Source: Pseudoalteromonas luteoviolacea H33-S
GTDB taxonomy: Bacteria; Pseudomonadota; Gammaproteobacteria; Enterobacterales; Alteromonadaceae
Reading direction: 5' to 3'
Length of the DNA: 64,000 nucleotides
NCBI RefSeq assembly: GCF_001625695.1
Contig: NZ_AUXY01000111.1
Span: forward strand, 1-64,000
Positions 43,439 through 53,818 of the stretch are shown in pieces (position 1 is the stretch's first letter; each line of letters opens with the position of its first letter). The position numbers were made by a program, and so were the translations under genes. A model generated the notes under the pieces. It was given only the letters and a program-made list of their open reading frames with translations. It did not search any database and was not told where the DNA came from.

Positions 43439-43642
43439 ATGAGCTTTGACAACGAAAATGGCACTTTTAAAGTAATCATTAACCACGAAGAACAATACTC
43501 TTTATGGCCGAGTTATAAGACGATACCCGGTGGCTGGCAAGACACAGGTGTTAGTGGCGATAAAGCAACTTGCCTTGAACATATCAAAACCCATTGGACT
43601 GATATGCGCCCGTTAAGCTTACGCCAAACTATGGCGCAATAG
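43439..43642 (+). CDS. MbtH-family NRPS accessory protein
   Basis: 67 residues, the normal size. Family signature: NHEEQYSLWPSYKTIPGGWQ, then GDKATCLEHI and WTDMRPLSLR, with the conserved tryptophans present. The ATG at 43439 follows GGA by eight bases; a GTG one codon earlier is possible. MbtH proteins bind and activate adenylation domains. It precedes the first NRPS gene by 219 bases, in which I see no gene. Its presence marks the start of the assembly line. Confidence 0.96.
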   Translation: MSFDNENGTFKVIINHEEQYSLWPSYKTIPGGWQDTGVSGDKATCLEHIKTHWTDMRPLSLRQTMAQ

Positions 43643-43861
43643 GTCAGGCCAATAAGTGAAATTGAGTCATATAATCAGTGAGTTAGGCAAGCCCGCACAC
43701 TGACATTACAGACTCAACTATCACGTCACATTGCGATCAGGCGGACTCCCGCCATAAAACACTCAATTACTTAAGCGCATTAAGCATTCTCTCGACATAG
43801 TGTGAGCGGTAAAAGCACCAAACACGATGCGCATTGCTAGTTATATCTCATGGAGTAAATC

Positions 43862-46800
43862 ATGAACGCCATTACCATCATGGATCATTTAGCGCAGCAT
43901 GTTGCGCAGCAGCCAGACAAAACGGCGCTGGTATGTGTTGATAAAAAAGCACACACACCATGGAGCTATGGAGAACTGTATGCACAGAGCTTAATGGTGG
44001 CCAGTCATTTAAAAAATCATGTTGTGGCAGGCGACAGAGCGCTGATCTTGATGGATACCGGCATTGAGTACGTGACCAGCTTTTTAGCTTGTCAGTATTT
44101 AGGTGTGACTGCTATTCCGAGTTTTCCACCAGAGTCGACCAAAGCCCAGCATATTGCACGTACTGTGGGTATTGCAGAAGATTCAGAAGCGGCACTTGTG
44201 CTAACAACAGCACGCTATACTGCCACCGTCGAGGCATTGGTTGAGCAAGTCCATGGCAGCAAAATGCTGGTGATTGACGAGTTTTGTGAGCAAATCGAAG
44301 ACGTTGAGCGCTACTGTGCCAGCAGTGATGACATTGCATTTTTACAATATACCTCAGGCTCAACGGCCAAACCCAAAGGGGTGATGGTCAGTCATGGCAA
44401 CTTGATCGCCAATGAAAAAGCCATTGCTGAAGGCCTTAAGATCAGTCGCGATGATTCCATAGTGAGCTGGTTGCCGCTGTTCCATGATATGGGCTTGATT
44501 GGTGGGCTACTGCAACCGATTTACTCAGGCTTTAAATTGATCTTGTGCTCACCGCGTTATTTTATGGAGCGCCCAGCACGCTGGTTGCAGTTGATTTCCC
44601 AATATCGCGCGACCATCAGTGGCGGCCCTGATTTTTCTTATCGCCTTTGTATTGAGCGCATTAAAGACAAGCAAATTGCAGACATTGACTTGAGCAGTTT
44701 ACGGGTGTTTTTCTCCGGCGCAGAACCTATTCGTCACGATACTTTACTGAATTTTGTCGACAAATATGCAGCGCAAGGTTTCGATAGTAACGCGCTTTAC
44801 CCCTGTTACGGTCTTGCCGAAGGCACTTTATTTGTGACCGGCAGTATTCCTGCACAGGGCGCGGTTATCAAGGCATTTGATAACCAAGCCTTGGCATCGG
44901 GTAAAGCGGTATATCAGCAAGTTGCAGATACGCGTGATACTGAAGAATATGGTCACCAGGTTGGGTGCGGCGTACCAGCCAGTGAACACCAAGTGCGCAT
45001 CACCTGTTCATCCAGTTTCGATGAAGTTGCAGAGGGCGGTATTGGTGAGATCTGGGCGAGCGGTCCAAGCATTGCTCTTGGGTATTGGCGCAATGATAAA
45101 GCCACACAAGAGACATTTGTTGAGCACGCTGGCAAGCGCTGGCTGCGCACTGGAGATGTTGGTTACATTCATGATGGTCAACTTTACATCTCTGGTCGCC
45201 AAAAAGATTTGATCATCATGAATGGTCACAACGTCTATCCACAAGATATTGAGCGCGCAATTGAAGGCGCCATCAGCTTTGTGCGTCAAGGCCGTGTCTC
45301 GGCATTTCCGGTACCAAGTGAAGAAAGCGGCGAGGGCATAGGTATTGCCATTGAAACCGCCAATGTGTATCGCAATGAGGTGCCAGCGCAACAAAGCGCA
45401 AAAATTATCAGAGACTTTATCATTGAGCAATTTGGTCATTGCCCTGAGTTGGTGGTGTTATTAGATCAAGGCGGATTGCCAAAAACCTCCAGCGGTAAAT
45501 TACAGCGCAGCGCGTGCATGAAATTACTCAATGAGGAAAAACTGGCGACCTACGGGGTATTTAACCTCGCTCAATTACAGCAGTTATCCATCAGTCATGG
45601 TGGTGAAGACCAGCAAGACTGGGATACCCTCACACATACCTTGGCTGAGTTGTGGCAAGAAGTGCTTCGCTACCCAGTGAACAGCAATGATGCCGATTTT
45701 TTTGCCTTAGGTGGCAGCTCAATTAAGGCTGCTTTGCTACTGGCAAAAGTACAAGAGACATGCGAGTGCCAAATTGATCCGACAGCGGTATTTGCTGCGC
45801 ATAAATTTGCTGATTTTTGCCAGCTGGTACGAGAGAGTATCAATACAAAAGCACATCAAGTGGCGATCCCTGCATTGGCCCAAACCGCTTACACACTGAG
45901 CGCACAGCAACAAAGACAATTGTTCTTATGGCAACTTGAGCCTACGAGTAGCGCATATCACATCGGTGCCAGCTTAACGCTGCATGGGGATGTCATCGAC
46001 ACACACTTACAAACTGCGCTTAAACAGGTGTTAGAGCAGCAAGGCGCCTTGCGACATGCGTATGTGAAAGATCAAGATGGACAATGGCAGCAGCGCTTAA
46101 CCGAGCAGCAGTTGAACTGGCAGTCGCTTGATGTGACGACGCAGTCTGACGCGGATATTGCCGCATGGGTAGAGACATTTTATCAGCAACCATTTGCGCT
46201 GGAACAAGGCGAAAACTTCAGAGCTGCGCTGTTAAAACGCGCAGAGGGGCGCTTTGAGTTGGTGCTGGTGATGCACCATATCGCCAGTGATGCGTGGAGT
46301 TTTGACCTTATCCTTGCGGATATTAGCCGCACTTATCAGTTGCTTGCTGAGGGTAAGACGTTAACTCACGTACCGGCGGCGATTAATTATGGTGACTTCG
46401 CCGCTTGGCAGCAGCAGTGGTTATCCAGTGCCGATGCGCACAGCCAGCTCTCGTATTGGCAGCAATTGTTGCAAGGCAGTGATGATGAAGAGTTACTCAC
46501 GCCTCAGCATATCAGGCAGCCTAATGGCCCTGCACCGATGCAAAGTCAAACACTACAATTGTCTTATCAAGAGGTTGAACAGCTTCAAGCGCTTGCGCAT
46601 CGCCATGGTGCAAGTTTATTCATGTTATTGCTCACTAGCTTGCAGGTGTTTTTCTATCGCTATGCTGGCAAACGCACGCCGCGCATTGGCGTGCCGGTGG
46701 CGAATCGCCGCTATTCAGAGTTACATTCTTTGGTGGGTTTTTTCATCAATACTCTGGTGCAGCGCAATACACTCTCTGCCCAGCAAAGTTTTGTTGAGGT

Positions 46801-49111
46801 GTTAGCGGCAACCAAAGAGCAGGTGATTGCAGCACAACAAAATCAGGATTTACCGTTTGAAAAATTAGTTGAAGCACTCAACCCAGACCGTAGCCTAGGG
46901 CAAAACCCGCTATTTCAAGTGATGTTTAACCACCTTGAACAGGACGTACAGCAGTCGCTTGACTTGCCTGGCGTTGCGGTGGATAAAGTCGCGGCACTGC
47001 AATCGCAAGCTCAGTTTGATTTGAGCATAGACTCGCGTCTATTAAATGATGGCGCCTTATTGTTGGAGTTCCAATATAACGCAGCCCTATTTGATACTGA
47101 ATATATGCAATCGGTGGTGCTTGCCTTCAACACTGTATTGCGCAATGCGGTGGATGAACCGACGACAGCGATAGGCAATTTAGCAACCCACACACAAAAA
47201 ACACAGGCGATCACGCAAGGCCTTGGCGCTGTGGTGACATTACCGGATATGCCTTGGTTAGATGCCATCAGTGAGATTGCACAACAAACGCCTGCGCGTA
47301 CCGCGGTGATTTATAACGATCAGCACTACAGCTATGAGTGGCTTGAGCAGACCTCAAATCGTTTGGCCCATGGCTTAATGGCAAAAGGCTTAAGCACAGA
47401 ATCTGTCGTTGGTGTGATGCAAAGCAGAAAGCCACTGATGCTGGCCAGTACGTTGGCATGTCTTAAAGCGGGAGCCGCTTATTTACCGCTCGATAAGCAA
47501 TTCCCTGCGGATAAGTTACAGCATATGCTCACTGACAGTGGCTGCCAAGCCATACTCAGTGATGACACCGAACTGGCGGTATCATTTGACGGCATGTTAT
47601 TGTCGCCACAAACCCTTTTGGGTGAGCAGCATCTCAATACGGGGGCATCAGCAGTAACACGCCATTGTCAGCAAACCGCATACCTCAATTATACGTCCGG
47701 CTCCACAGGTAAAGCCAAAGGCGTTGCCATTGAGTTAGGCGCATTGTCTCGCTACATCGAGTCGGCCAAGCAGTTTATCCACTTACAAGCGGATGATGTC
47801 GTGCTGCAATTTGCCACTGCGAACTTTGATGCGTTTGTTGAGCAGCTCTTCCCAACATGGGCCGTGGGCGCTGCGGTATTACTGCGCGGTGATGCCTTGT
47901 GGGATGCTGATACCCTTTATCAGCAGGCACAAAAGCATGATGTTGCAGTGATGGATTTAAGCGCTGCGTATTGGCGCAGTATCAGCGCCAGTTGGGCACG
48001 CAAAGCACAACAAGCCGCGCTTGCATTACCTAAATTAAGACAAGTTCACTCAGGCGGTGAAGCCATGTCTGTAGCGGGTATTCAAGATTGGCAAAATACT
48101 GGCTTGTCGCAGGTACGATTACTTAACACCTATGGCCCGACTGAAATCGTCGTTGAAGCCGCAATCCACCCTTGCCAAGATTTTGCTACTCATGGCCAAG
48201 AGAATCAGTCAGTACCCCTGGGTCATGCCTTGGCCGGACGTAAATTGTATATCCTTGATGATAACTTGGAGATAGTCCCCAATGGTCAAGTGGGTCAGTT
48301 GTTTGTAGGCGGTGATATTTTAGCACGAGGTTATTGGGCACAGCCGGAAATGACAGCGACGCGTTTTATTGCGGATCCATTTAGCGATGATGGCGCGCGC
48401 ATGTATGCCACGGGTGATATGGTCAGCTGGCAAGGCGATGCCTTGATGTACCACGGGCGCAACGACCATCAGGTAAAAATTCGTGGTTTTCGTGTTGAGC
48501 TAGGTGAAATTGAGCAGCACTTGAGCCAATTACCTGATGTAGAGATGGCAGTTGTGGTCACGGAGCAGCAAGCGCATGGGCTGGGTTTAATCGCTTACAT
48601 TCAAAGTGGTAAATACAGCGATGAAGGATTCGCAGAGAAGCTCAAAAGGGCGCTGGGTGAGCGCATGCCTGCATATATGGTGCCTAGCGATATTCTGGTG
48701 CTAGAAAAACTGCCGATAAACGCCAGCGGTAAGTTGGAGCGCAAACAGCTGCCTAAAATTGAGCGTGTGGTTAAAGCCGTGGAGCTTGCGCAAAATGACA
48801 CCGAGCGCGCCATTGCTGAGATCTGGCAAAAACATCTCAAAACTCCAGATATCGATCGACACGCTAACTTCTTTGATGTTGGCGGGCACTCGCTACTACT
48901 GATGGCAGTGTATGAAGAGCTGAAACTTCAATATCCAAATTTACAAATGACAGAGTTGTTTGCGCATCCAAGTATTGCCAGCTTGGCGACATTGCTTGGT
49001 GGTGCGCAGTCAAACACAGCCCCTGTTACCCCTAAAAAACCAAGTGGCGCGAAACAAAAACGCGGCATGGGCGCGATTGCCGCGCGAAAAAGAAAAGCAA
49101 GAGAATCTTAA
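43862..49111 (+). CDS. FAAL-initiated nonribosomal peptide synthetase (FAAL-T-C-A-T)
   Basis: 1749 residues. FAAL (about 1-575): LQYTSGSTAKPKGV, SWLPLFHDMGLIGGLLQP, SGGPDFSYRLC, very like the loading domain of PvdL from memory. T1 with Ser620 (GGSS). C domain (about 677-1100) with HHIASD (His805, Asp810). A domain (about 1130-1600), core YTSGSTG near 1277. T2 with Ser1677 (GGHS). A fatty acid is adenylated, loaded on T1 and joined to the first amino acid. By-eye pocket residues are D-A-E-D-V-S-T-V-E; two acidic positions suggest a basic amino acid. A Lys/Arg-rich tail (about 1723-1749) looks like a docking element. The PKS gene starts two bases after the stop. Confidence 0.95.
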   Translation: MNAITIMDHLAQHVAQQPDKTALVCVDKKAHTPWSYGELYAQSLMVASHLKNHVVAGDRALILMDTGIEYVTSFLACQYLGVTAIPSFPPESTKAQHIARTVGIAEDSEAALVLTTARYTATVEALVEQVHGSKMLVIDEFCEQIEDVERYCASSDDIAFLQYTSGSTAKPKGVMVSHGNLIANEKAIAEGLKISRDDSIVSWLPLFHDMGLIGGLLQPIYSGFKLILCSPRYFMERPARWLQLISQYRATISGGPDFSYRLCIERIKDKQIADIDLSSLRVFFSGAEPIRHDTLLNFVDKYAAQGFDSNALYPCYGLAEGTLFVTGSIPAQGAVIKAFDNQALASGKAVYQQVADTRDTEEYGHQVGCGVPASEHQVRITCSSSFDEVAEGGIGEIWASGPSIALGYWRNDKATQETFVEHAGKRWLRTGDVGYIHDGQLYISGRQKDLIIMNGHNVYPQDIERAIEGAISFVRQGRVSAFPVPSEESGEGIGIAIETANVYRNEVPAQQSAKIIRDFIIEQFGHCPELVVLLDQGGLPKTSSGKLQRSACMKLLNEEKLATYGVFNLAQLQQLSISHGGEDQQDWDTLTHTLAELWQEVLRYPVNSNDADFFALGGSSIKAALLLAKVQETCECQIDPTAVFAAHKFADFCQLVRESINTKAHQVAIPALAQTAYTLSAQQQRQLFLWQLEPTSSAYHIGASLTLHGDVIDTHLQTALKQVLEQQGALRHAYVKDQDGQWQQRLTEQQLNWQSLDVTTQSDADIAAWVETFYQQPFALEQGENFRAALLKRAEGRFELVLVMHHIASDAWSFDLILADISRTYQLLAEGKTLTHVPAAINYGDFAAWQQQWLSSADAHSQLSYWQQLLQGSDDEELLTPQHIRQPNGPAPMQSQTLQLSYQEVEQLQALAHRHGASLFMLLLTSLQVFFYRYAGKRTPRIGVPVANRRYSELHSLVGFFINTLVQRNTLSAQQSFVEVLAATKEQVIAAQQNQDLPFEKLVEALNPDRSLGQNPLFQVMFNHLEQDVQQSLDLPGVAVDKVAALQSQAQFDLSIDSRLLNDGALLLEFQYNAALFDTEYMQSVVLAFNTVLRNAVDEPTTAIGNLATHTQKTQAITQGLGAVVTLPDMPWLDAISEIAQQTPARTAVIYNDQHYSYEWLEQTSNRLAHGLMAKGLSTESVVGVMQSRKPLMLASTLACLKAGAAYLPLDKQFPADKLQHMLTDSGCQAILSDDTELAVSFDGMLLSPQTLLGEQHLNTGASAVTRHCQQTAYLNYTSGSTGKAKGVAIELGALSRYIESAKQFIHLQADDVVLQFATANFDAFVEQLFPTWAVGAAVLLRGDALWDADTLYQQAQKHDVAVMDLSAAYWRSISASWARKAQQAALALPKLRQVHSGGEAMSVAGIQDWQNTGLSQVRLLNTYGPTEIVVEAAIHPCQDFATHGQENQSVPLGHALAGRKLYILDDNLEIVPNGQVGQLFVGGDILARGYWAQPEMTATRFIADPFSDDGARMYATGDMVSWQGDALMYHGRNDHQVKIRGFRVELGEIEQHLSQLPDVEMAVVVTEQQAHGLGLIAYIQSGKYSDEGFAEKLKRALGERMPAYMVPSDILVLEKLPINASGKLERKQLPKIERVVKAVELAQNDTERAIAEIWQKHLKTPDIDRHANFFDVGGHSLLLMAVYEELKLQYPNLQMTELFAHPSIASLATLLGGAQSNTAPVTPKKPSGAKQKRGMGAIAARKRKARES

Positions 49112-49113
49112 TC

Positions 49114-52100
49114 ATGTCAGAGAGTAATTATAGCGAATTAGATATTGCCATCGTCGGTATGGCTGGCCGTTTTCCAGATGCCGATAATGTTGATCAACTT
49201 TGGCAAAATGTCAGAGATGGCCACTGCGCCGTCAAAACATTTGATGACAATAGCTTAAAGGCGGCGGGCGTCAGCGATGAAGATCTTGCGCATCCGGATT
49301 ACATTAAACGCGGTATTCCTTTTGCGGGGATGGCGCAATTTGACGCGGCATTTTTTGGCTATACCCCCAAAGAAGCGGCGCAGCTTGACCCGCAGCAACG
49401 GGTGTTTTTGCAAACCTGTTGGCATGCCTTAGAACATGCTGGGATTACCACCGACACCAGTAATTTTACCGGTGTATTTGCCGGTTGCGGTGTGACTGCG
49501 TATTTATTGCAAAATCTATTGGGTGATTCACAGCAAGATATCACCAGTTTACTGGCGCTGACCAATGGCAACGATAAAGATTCACTGGCCACGCGCATCA
49601 GCTATGAGCTGGATTTAACGGGTCCGGCAGTGACCGTACAGACAGCATGCTCTACGTCTTTGGTGGCGGTGCACATGGCGTGTCGTTCACTGCAAAACTA
49701 TGAGTGCGATTCGGCTTTGGCTGGTGGTGTATGGTTAAACTTAAATAACGAGCAAGGCTATCATGCCCCAACTGGCGGCAGTTTATCACCCTCTGGCCAA
49801 CTGAGCGCATTTGGTGAGCAAGCGGATGGTATCTTGATTGGTAGCGGCAGTGCTGCTGTGGTGCTTAAGCGTGTGGAAGATGCCATTGATGCAGGCGACC
49901 ACATACTGGCTGTGATCAAAGGGTCTGCAATCAACAACGATGGCAAAGAGAAGGTCGGTTACACCGCACCAAGTGTCACAGGACAAGCGAGTGCCATTGA
50001 AGCAGCGCTGGAATTTGCCGATATCGAGCCAAGCTCAGTGGGTTATATTGAAACCCATGGCACGGGCACAACCTTAGGCGACCCGATTGAAATTGCCGCG
50101 CTGAGCCGCGCCTACGGGGAGTGTGATAAGCAGCAAATTGCCATCGGTTCCATTAAAGCCAATATTGGTCACTTGGACTCCGCGGCGGGTGTAACCGGTT
50201 TGATTAAGGCGGTGCAAGCACTGCGCCACAAAACGCTACCCCCCAGTTTGCATTGTGAGCCACTAAACAGCAAAATCGACTTTGCGAATAGCCCATTTTA
50301 TGTCAACACCACATTGACCCCATGGGAAAGTGATTCAGTGCGCCGAGCGGCGGTGAGTTCACTGGGGATGGGTGGCACCAATGCTCATGTGATATTAGAA
50401 GAATACACAGCAAATGAGGCGCAGCATAGTCACACAGCGCCTTGGCACATTTTACCTGTGTCTGCGAACTCGCAGTCAGCACTGGAAGCCCAGCGCCAAG
50501 CGCTGGCTATCAAATTACAGCAAAATCCAGATGATTTAGCACTTATCGCAGCACAATCGCAGCATAACCGTACCACTCAGGCTGTGCGTCATGCCCTAGT
50601 AGTCGACAGTGCAGAGCAAGCGCAGCAGCTGCTAGTTCGTGATGTAGTTGGTGATAAAGCGGGCGCTGCGCAAGTGGCGCTGATGTTTTCAGGACAAGGG
50701 TCCCAGTATGTGACCATGGCTAAGCCTCTGCTTGAACATATGCCTGAATTTAAAGCCCAGTTTGATGATGTCATCGCTTTATTTGATAGCACCTTGCAAG
50801 ATGAATTACGCCGCGTATTTACTCCCAATGATGATGAGCTTTTGGCCGCCAACCAGTTGCTAGGTCAAACGCGTGTGACTCAGCCGGCTTTATTTGTCGT
50901 CGCCTATGCCATGGCTAAATGCTATCAAGCCCACGGCATACACATCGAGGCCATGCTTGGTCACAGTATTGGCGAATATGTGGCTGCGAGTCTCAGTGAG
51001 GTGATGAGCTTAGACACCGCTGTGAAATTGGTGACGGCCCGCGGCGAAGCGCTACAAAAAATGGCACCGGGTGCCATGTTATCTGTGATGAGCGATGCGC
51101 CAAGTTTACAGCCGTATTTAAATGCACAACTGGATATCGCAGCGTGTAATAGCCCGACCAATACTGTTGTGGCGGGGTCTAAAGAAGCCATTAAGGCGCT
51201 GCAAACTGAGCTCAAAGCCGCCGATATCAGCGTCACGCGCTTGCATGTGTCGCACGCTTTCCACAGCCATTTGACTGAGCCTGTTTTGGGTGAATTTGCT
51301 GAAGTATTAAATACTGTGCAATTGAATGCACCGCAAACGCCATTTGTGTCCAACGTAACAGGGACTTGGATCACGCCAGAGCAAGCGACTTCAACACAGT
51401 ATTGGCTAGACCATATTCGCCAAGCCGTGAATTTTGTTGAGGGCGTGAAAACACTGGCAGCTAAGTGCAATGTGCTTGTTGAGGCAGGCCCTGGCGATAC
51501 GCTACAAAAGCTGGCCAAGCAATCGATTGAAGGTGACATTACGCTACTCAATTCCATTGCCCATGCGCGCGATTTAAAAGCGCCTATTCCACCTTGTGTG
51601 AAAACGCTGGCAAAACTGTGGCAATTGGGTGTGGCGATAGATTGGTCTGCGGTGTCATCTAATCCACATGGGTTAGAGATGGCATTTCCAGCATATCAGT
51701 TTGATAGCACAGAATATTGGGTTGATGCGACACACAGCACAACACCAGTGACGACCCAAGCTGACAGTACAGGTCCTGAATTATTAGCGCCAGTTTGGCA
51801 GCAGCAATTGAATACAACTCCAGCGCTTAACCAGTTCAACAGCGAAAAGGTACTCGTGATTGCGACAGATGCGCCAATATTGTCGCAGTTGACCACTGAA
51901 CTCAGTACAAAAGGCGCGGAAGTGGTAGTGGCATGGCAGGGGGATGAATTTGTCTCACTGGAACAAGGTCAATATCGTTTGGATTGCCAAGATGCCAATC
52001 AATTAACAGCACTTTATGAGCAGCAGAGCTTTACGCGCATTGTGGATTGTCGTTTGCTTGATGAGTCAGGGTGTGGTTATCAGCAGTTATTACCGCTGGC

Positions 52101-53481
52101 CAAATGGCTATTGAGTCAAGGCACACTGCAGTGGACTGTGGTGGCCAGTGAATTATTCAGCGTGTTAGGTGATGAGCAAATATCGGCGGACAAAGCCACA
52201 GCGCTTGGGATAACGCGGGTGATTGGCATGGAGCAAACCGCCATTGATTGCCAGCTGCGAGAAATCACCACCGCGCAGCGCGATAGCGCTCAGTCACACA
52301 TTGCGGCGCAATTGGTTGCAGATATGGCCAATGAAGCAAAAGAAATTGCTTATCGAGGTCGTCAGCGCTTTGTCTTAACTGAGCAGGTCTTACCGCAAAC
52401 AGAAATTGCGGCGAATACAGCGTCGTCGCCAGTGACCTTTATTACAGGGGGCCTTGGCGGTGTGGGCTTAGTGTTAGCTAAGTTATTGGCTGCACAAGGC
52501 CATGCTTTAATGCTACAAACCCGTGCAGAATTCCCTGACAGCGAGCAGTGGCCTGCGTTGCTCAACGATGAGCACACCGACAGCAAGCTAACTGATCAGA
52601 TCCACGCACTGCAAGCACTTCAAGCTGCTGGTGCGCGTGTCGCTGTGGTCACCGCTGATGTGCTGGATATTGCGAGTCTGAATGTCGCCATCAGTCATGC
52701 GGAGCAATCATTGGGCCGTATTACTCAAGTGATCCACGCTGCGGGCTTACCGGGCGGAGGCATGTTGGCTCAAATGACCACCGAACAAGCGTCGCACAGC
52801 ATGGCGGCGAAAACCCGCGGCACAGATAACCTATTAGCTGCGTTTAAATCACATCAGCTAGAACGGATGATTTTATGCTCATCTTTGGCATCGGTTTTGG
52901 GGGCTTTGGGTCAGAGTGATTACTGTGCTGCCAACAGCTACCTTGATACCGTAGCGATGCAGCCTCAGCCATTTTTAGTACAATCGGTTAATTGGGATGC
53001 CTGGGCAAATATCGGCATGGCAGCGGGTCACAGTGTTGGTGAAGACTTTGGTATTGATGAGCTAGCGGCCAAAACCTTATTGGATGGTATTAGCCAATCG
53101 CAGGCGCCGCAAATTTATGCTGCAAGCCTGTCTTGGCAGGCCCGTGCAGATAAGGTGGCAGAGCTGACAGAAAAGTTAATGCAGGCAAAATCTCCTGCGC
53201 CAAAAGGGCACAAACGTCCAGATCTTGATACCGAGTTTGAAGCCCCGGAAAGCGAGCTTGAACTGCAATTGGCAGCGATCTGGAGTGAGTTCTTAGGCTT
53301 TGACGAAATTGGCATTTTCGATAATTTGTTTGAACTTGGCGGCGACTCGTTGATAGCCATACAAATGTTGGCCAAGGTCAAACAGCAGTTTGCCGTTGAG
53401 ATAGAGCCTGCTACTTTCTTCGAAGATCCAAACTTAGACAATCTCACTTTCTTAATAGAAGAGCAGTTGCTGAGCGAATAG
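49114..53481 (+). CDS. type I polyketide synthase module (KS-AT-KR-ACP)
   Basis: 1455 residues. KS (1-430): Cys179 in TACSTS, His315 in THGTGT, His353 in NIGHLD. AT (about 520-830): Ser618 in GHSIGEY and HAFHSH near 713, the malonyl-type motif. KR (about 1105-1290): ITGGLGGVGLVLA, and CSSLAS with Tyr1270 (SDYCAAN). ACP with Ser1412 (GGDS). No DH or ER, so the expected product is a beta-hydroxy, gamma-amino (statine-like) unit from the first residue plus malonate. KR reads HAAGLPGGG where B-type domains have LDD. Both ends of the protein are acidic, fitting electrostatic docking with the basic termini of its NRPS neighbours. A strong terminator follows. Confidence 0.95.
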   Translation: MSESNYSELDIAIVGMAGRFPDADNVDQLWQNVRDGHCAVKTFDDNSLKAAGVSDEDLAHPDYIKRGIPFAGMAQFDAAFFGYTPKEAAQLDPQQRVFLQTCWHALEHAGITTDTSNFTGVFAGCGVTAYLLQNLLGDSQQDITSLLALTNGNDKDSLATRISYELDLTGPAVTVQTACSTSLVAVHMACRSLQNYECDSALAGGVWLNLNNEQGYHAPTGGSLSPSGQLSAFGEQADGILIGSGSAAVVLKRVEDAIDAGDHILAVIKGSAINNDGKEKVGYTAPSVTGQASAIEAALEFADIEPSSVGYIETHGTGTTLGDPIEIAALSRAYGECDKQQIAIGSIKANIGHLDSAAGVTGLIKAVQALRHKTLPPSLHCEPLNSKIDFANSPFYVNTTLTPWESDSVRRAAVSSLGMGGTNAHVILEEYTANEAQHSHTAPWHILPVSANSQSALEAQRQALAIKLQQNPDDLALIAAQSQHNRTTQAVRHALVVDSAEQAQQLLVRDVVGDKAGAAQVALMFSGQGSQYVTMAKPLLEHMPEFKAQFDDVIALFDSTLQDELRRVFTPNDDELLAANQLLGQTRVTQPALFVVAYAMAKCYQAHGIHIEAMLGHSIGEYVAASLSEVMSLDTAVKLVTARGEALQKMAPGAMLSVMSDAPSLQPYLNAQLDIAACNSPTNTVVAGSKEAIKALQTELKAADISVTRLHVSHAFHSHLTEPVLGEFAEVLNTVQLNAPQTPFVSNVTGTWITPEQATSTQYWLDHIRQAVNFVEGVKTLAAKCNVLVEAGPGDTLQKLAKQSIEGDITLLNSIAHARDLKAPIPPCVKTLAKLWQLGVAIDWSAVSSNPHGLEMAFPAYQFDSTEYWVDATHSTTPVTTQADSTGPELLAPVWQQQLNTTPALNQFNSEKVLVIATDAPILSQLTTELSTKGAEVVVAWQGDEFVSLEQGQYRLDCQDANQLTALYEQQSFTRIVDCRLLDESGCGYQQLLPLAKWLLSQGTLQWTVVASELFSVLGDEQISADKATALGITRVIGMEQTAIDCQLREITTAQRDSAQSHIAAQLVADMANEAKEIAYRGRQRFVLTEQVLPQTEIAANTASSPVTFITGGLGGVGLVLAKLLAAQGHALMLQTRAEFPDSEQWPALLNDEHTDSKLTDQIHALQALQAAGARVAVVTADVLDIASLNVAISHAEQSLGRITQVIHAAGLPGGGMLAQMTTEQASHSMAAKTRGTDNLLAAFKSHQLERMILCSSLASVLGALGQSDYCAANSYLDTVAMQPQPFLVQSVNWDAWANIGMAAGHSVGEDFGIDELAAKTLLDGISQSQAPQIYAASLSWQARADKVAELTEKLMQAKSPAPKGHKRPDLDTEFEAPESELELQLAAIWSEFLGFDEIGIFDNLFELGGDSLIAIQMLAKVKQQFAVEIEPATFFEDPNLDNLTFLIEEQLLSE

Positions 53482-53513
53482 AGGCTGACTTGAAAGCACT
53501 GTGACTATTTTTT

Positions 53514-53548
53514 GGGAGGCCAAATTGGCCTCCCACTTTATTTTTTTC
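53514..53548 (+). terminator. strong terminator inside the biosynthetic cluster
   Basis: GGGAGGCCAA / TTGGCCTCCC perfect ten-base stem, then ACTTTATTTTTTT. It is placed after the PKS gene. The following ~270 bases to the next synthetase (53549-53818) show no gene; they must hold a second promoter, or antitermination is used. Confidence 0.9.
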
Positions 53549-53818
53549 CTCTCCCAACGTCTAGCTGGCATTAAGGGCAAATTTACCGACACATCCAAGC
53601 AAAACGCGATGTAATCACCACAACCCAAACAACCTAATAAAGTAACAGCAATGCAGCAAAGATGCCTTGCTTGAGTTGCTGTGTATGGTGGTGAGTGTCA
53701 TGTGGTAGCGAGCCAAAACCAATTGCAATGTGGTTGAGTACAGGCAAAGCAATACTTTGTTTTTTATCTCGACCGACACACAGCAGTGCATAACAATCGA
53801 TAGCCAGGTGGGATCAGC

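Noticed and set aside
43643..43861. Sigma-dependent promoter before the FAAL gene (TAAAA ... CGC)
   Set aside because: It resembles the PvdS box only loosely and differs at the essential CGT.
50961..51557. 198-codon frame on the minus strand inside the PKS gene
   Set aside because: Shadow of the AT domain, where the + strand has GHSIGEY and HAFHSH motifs.
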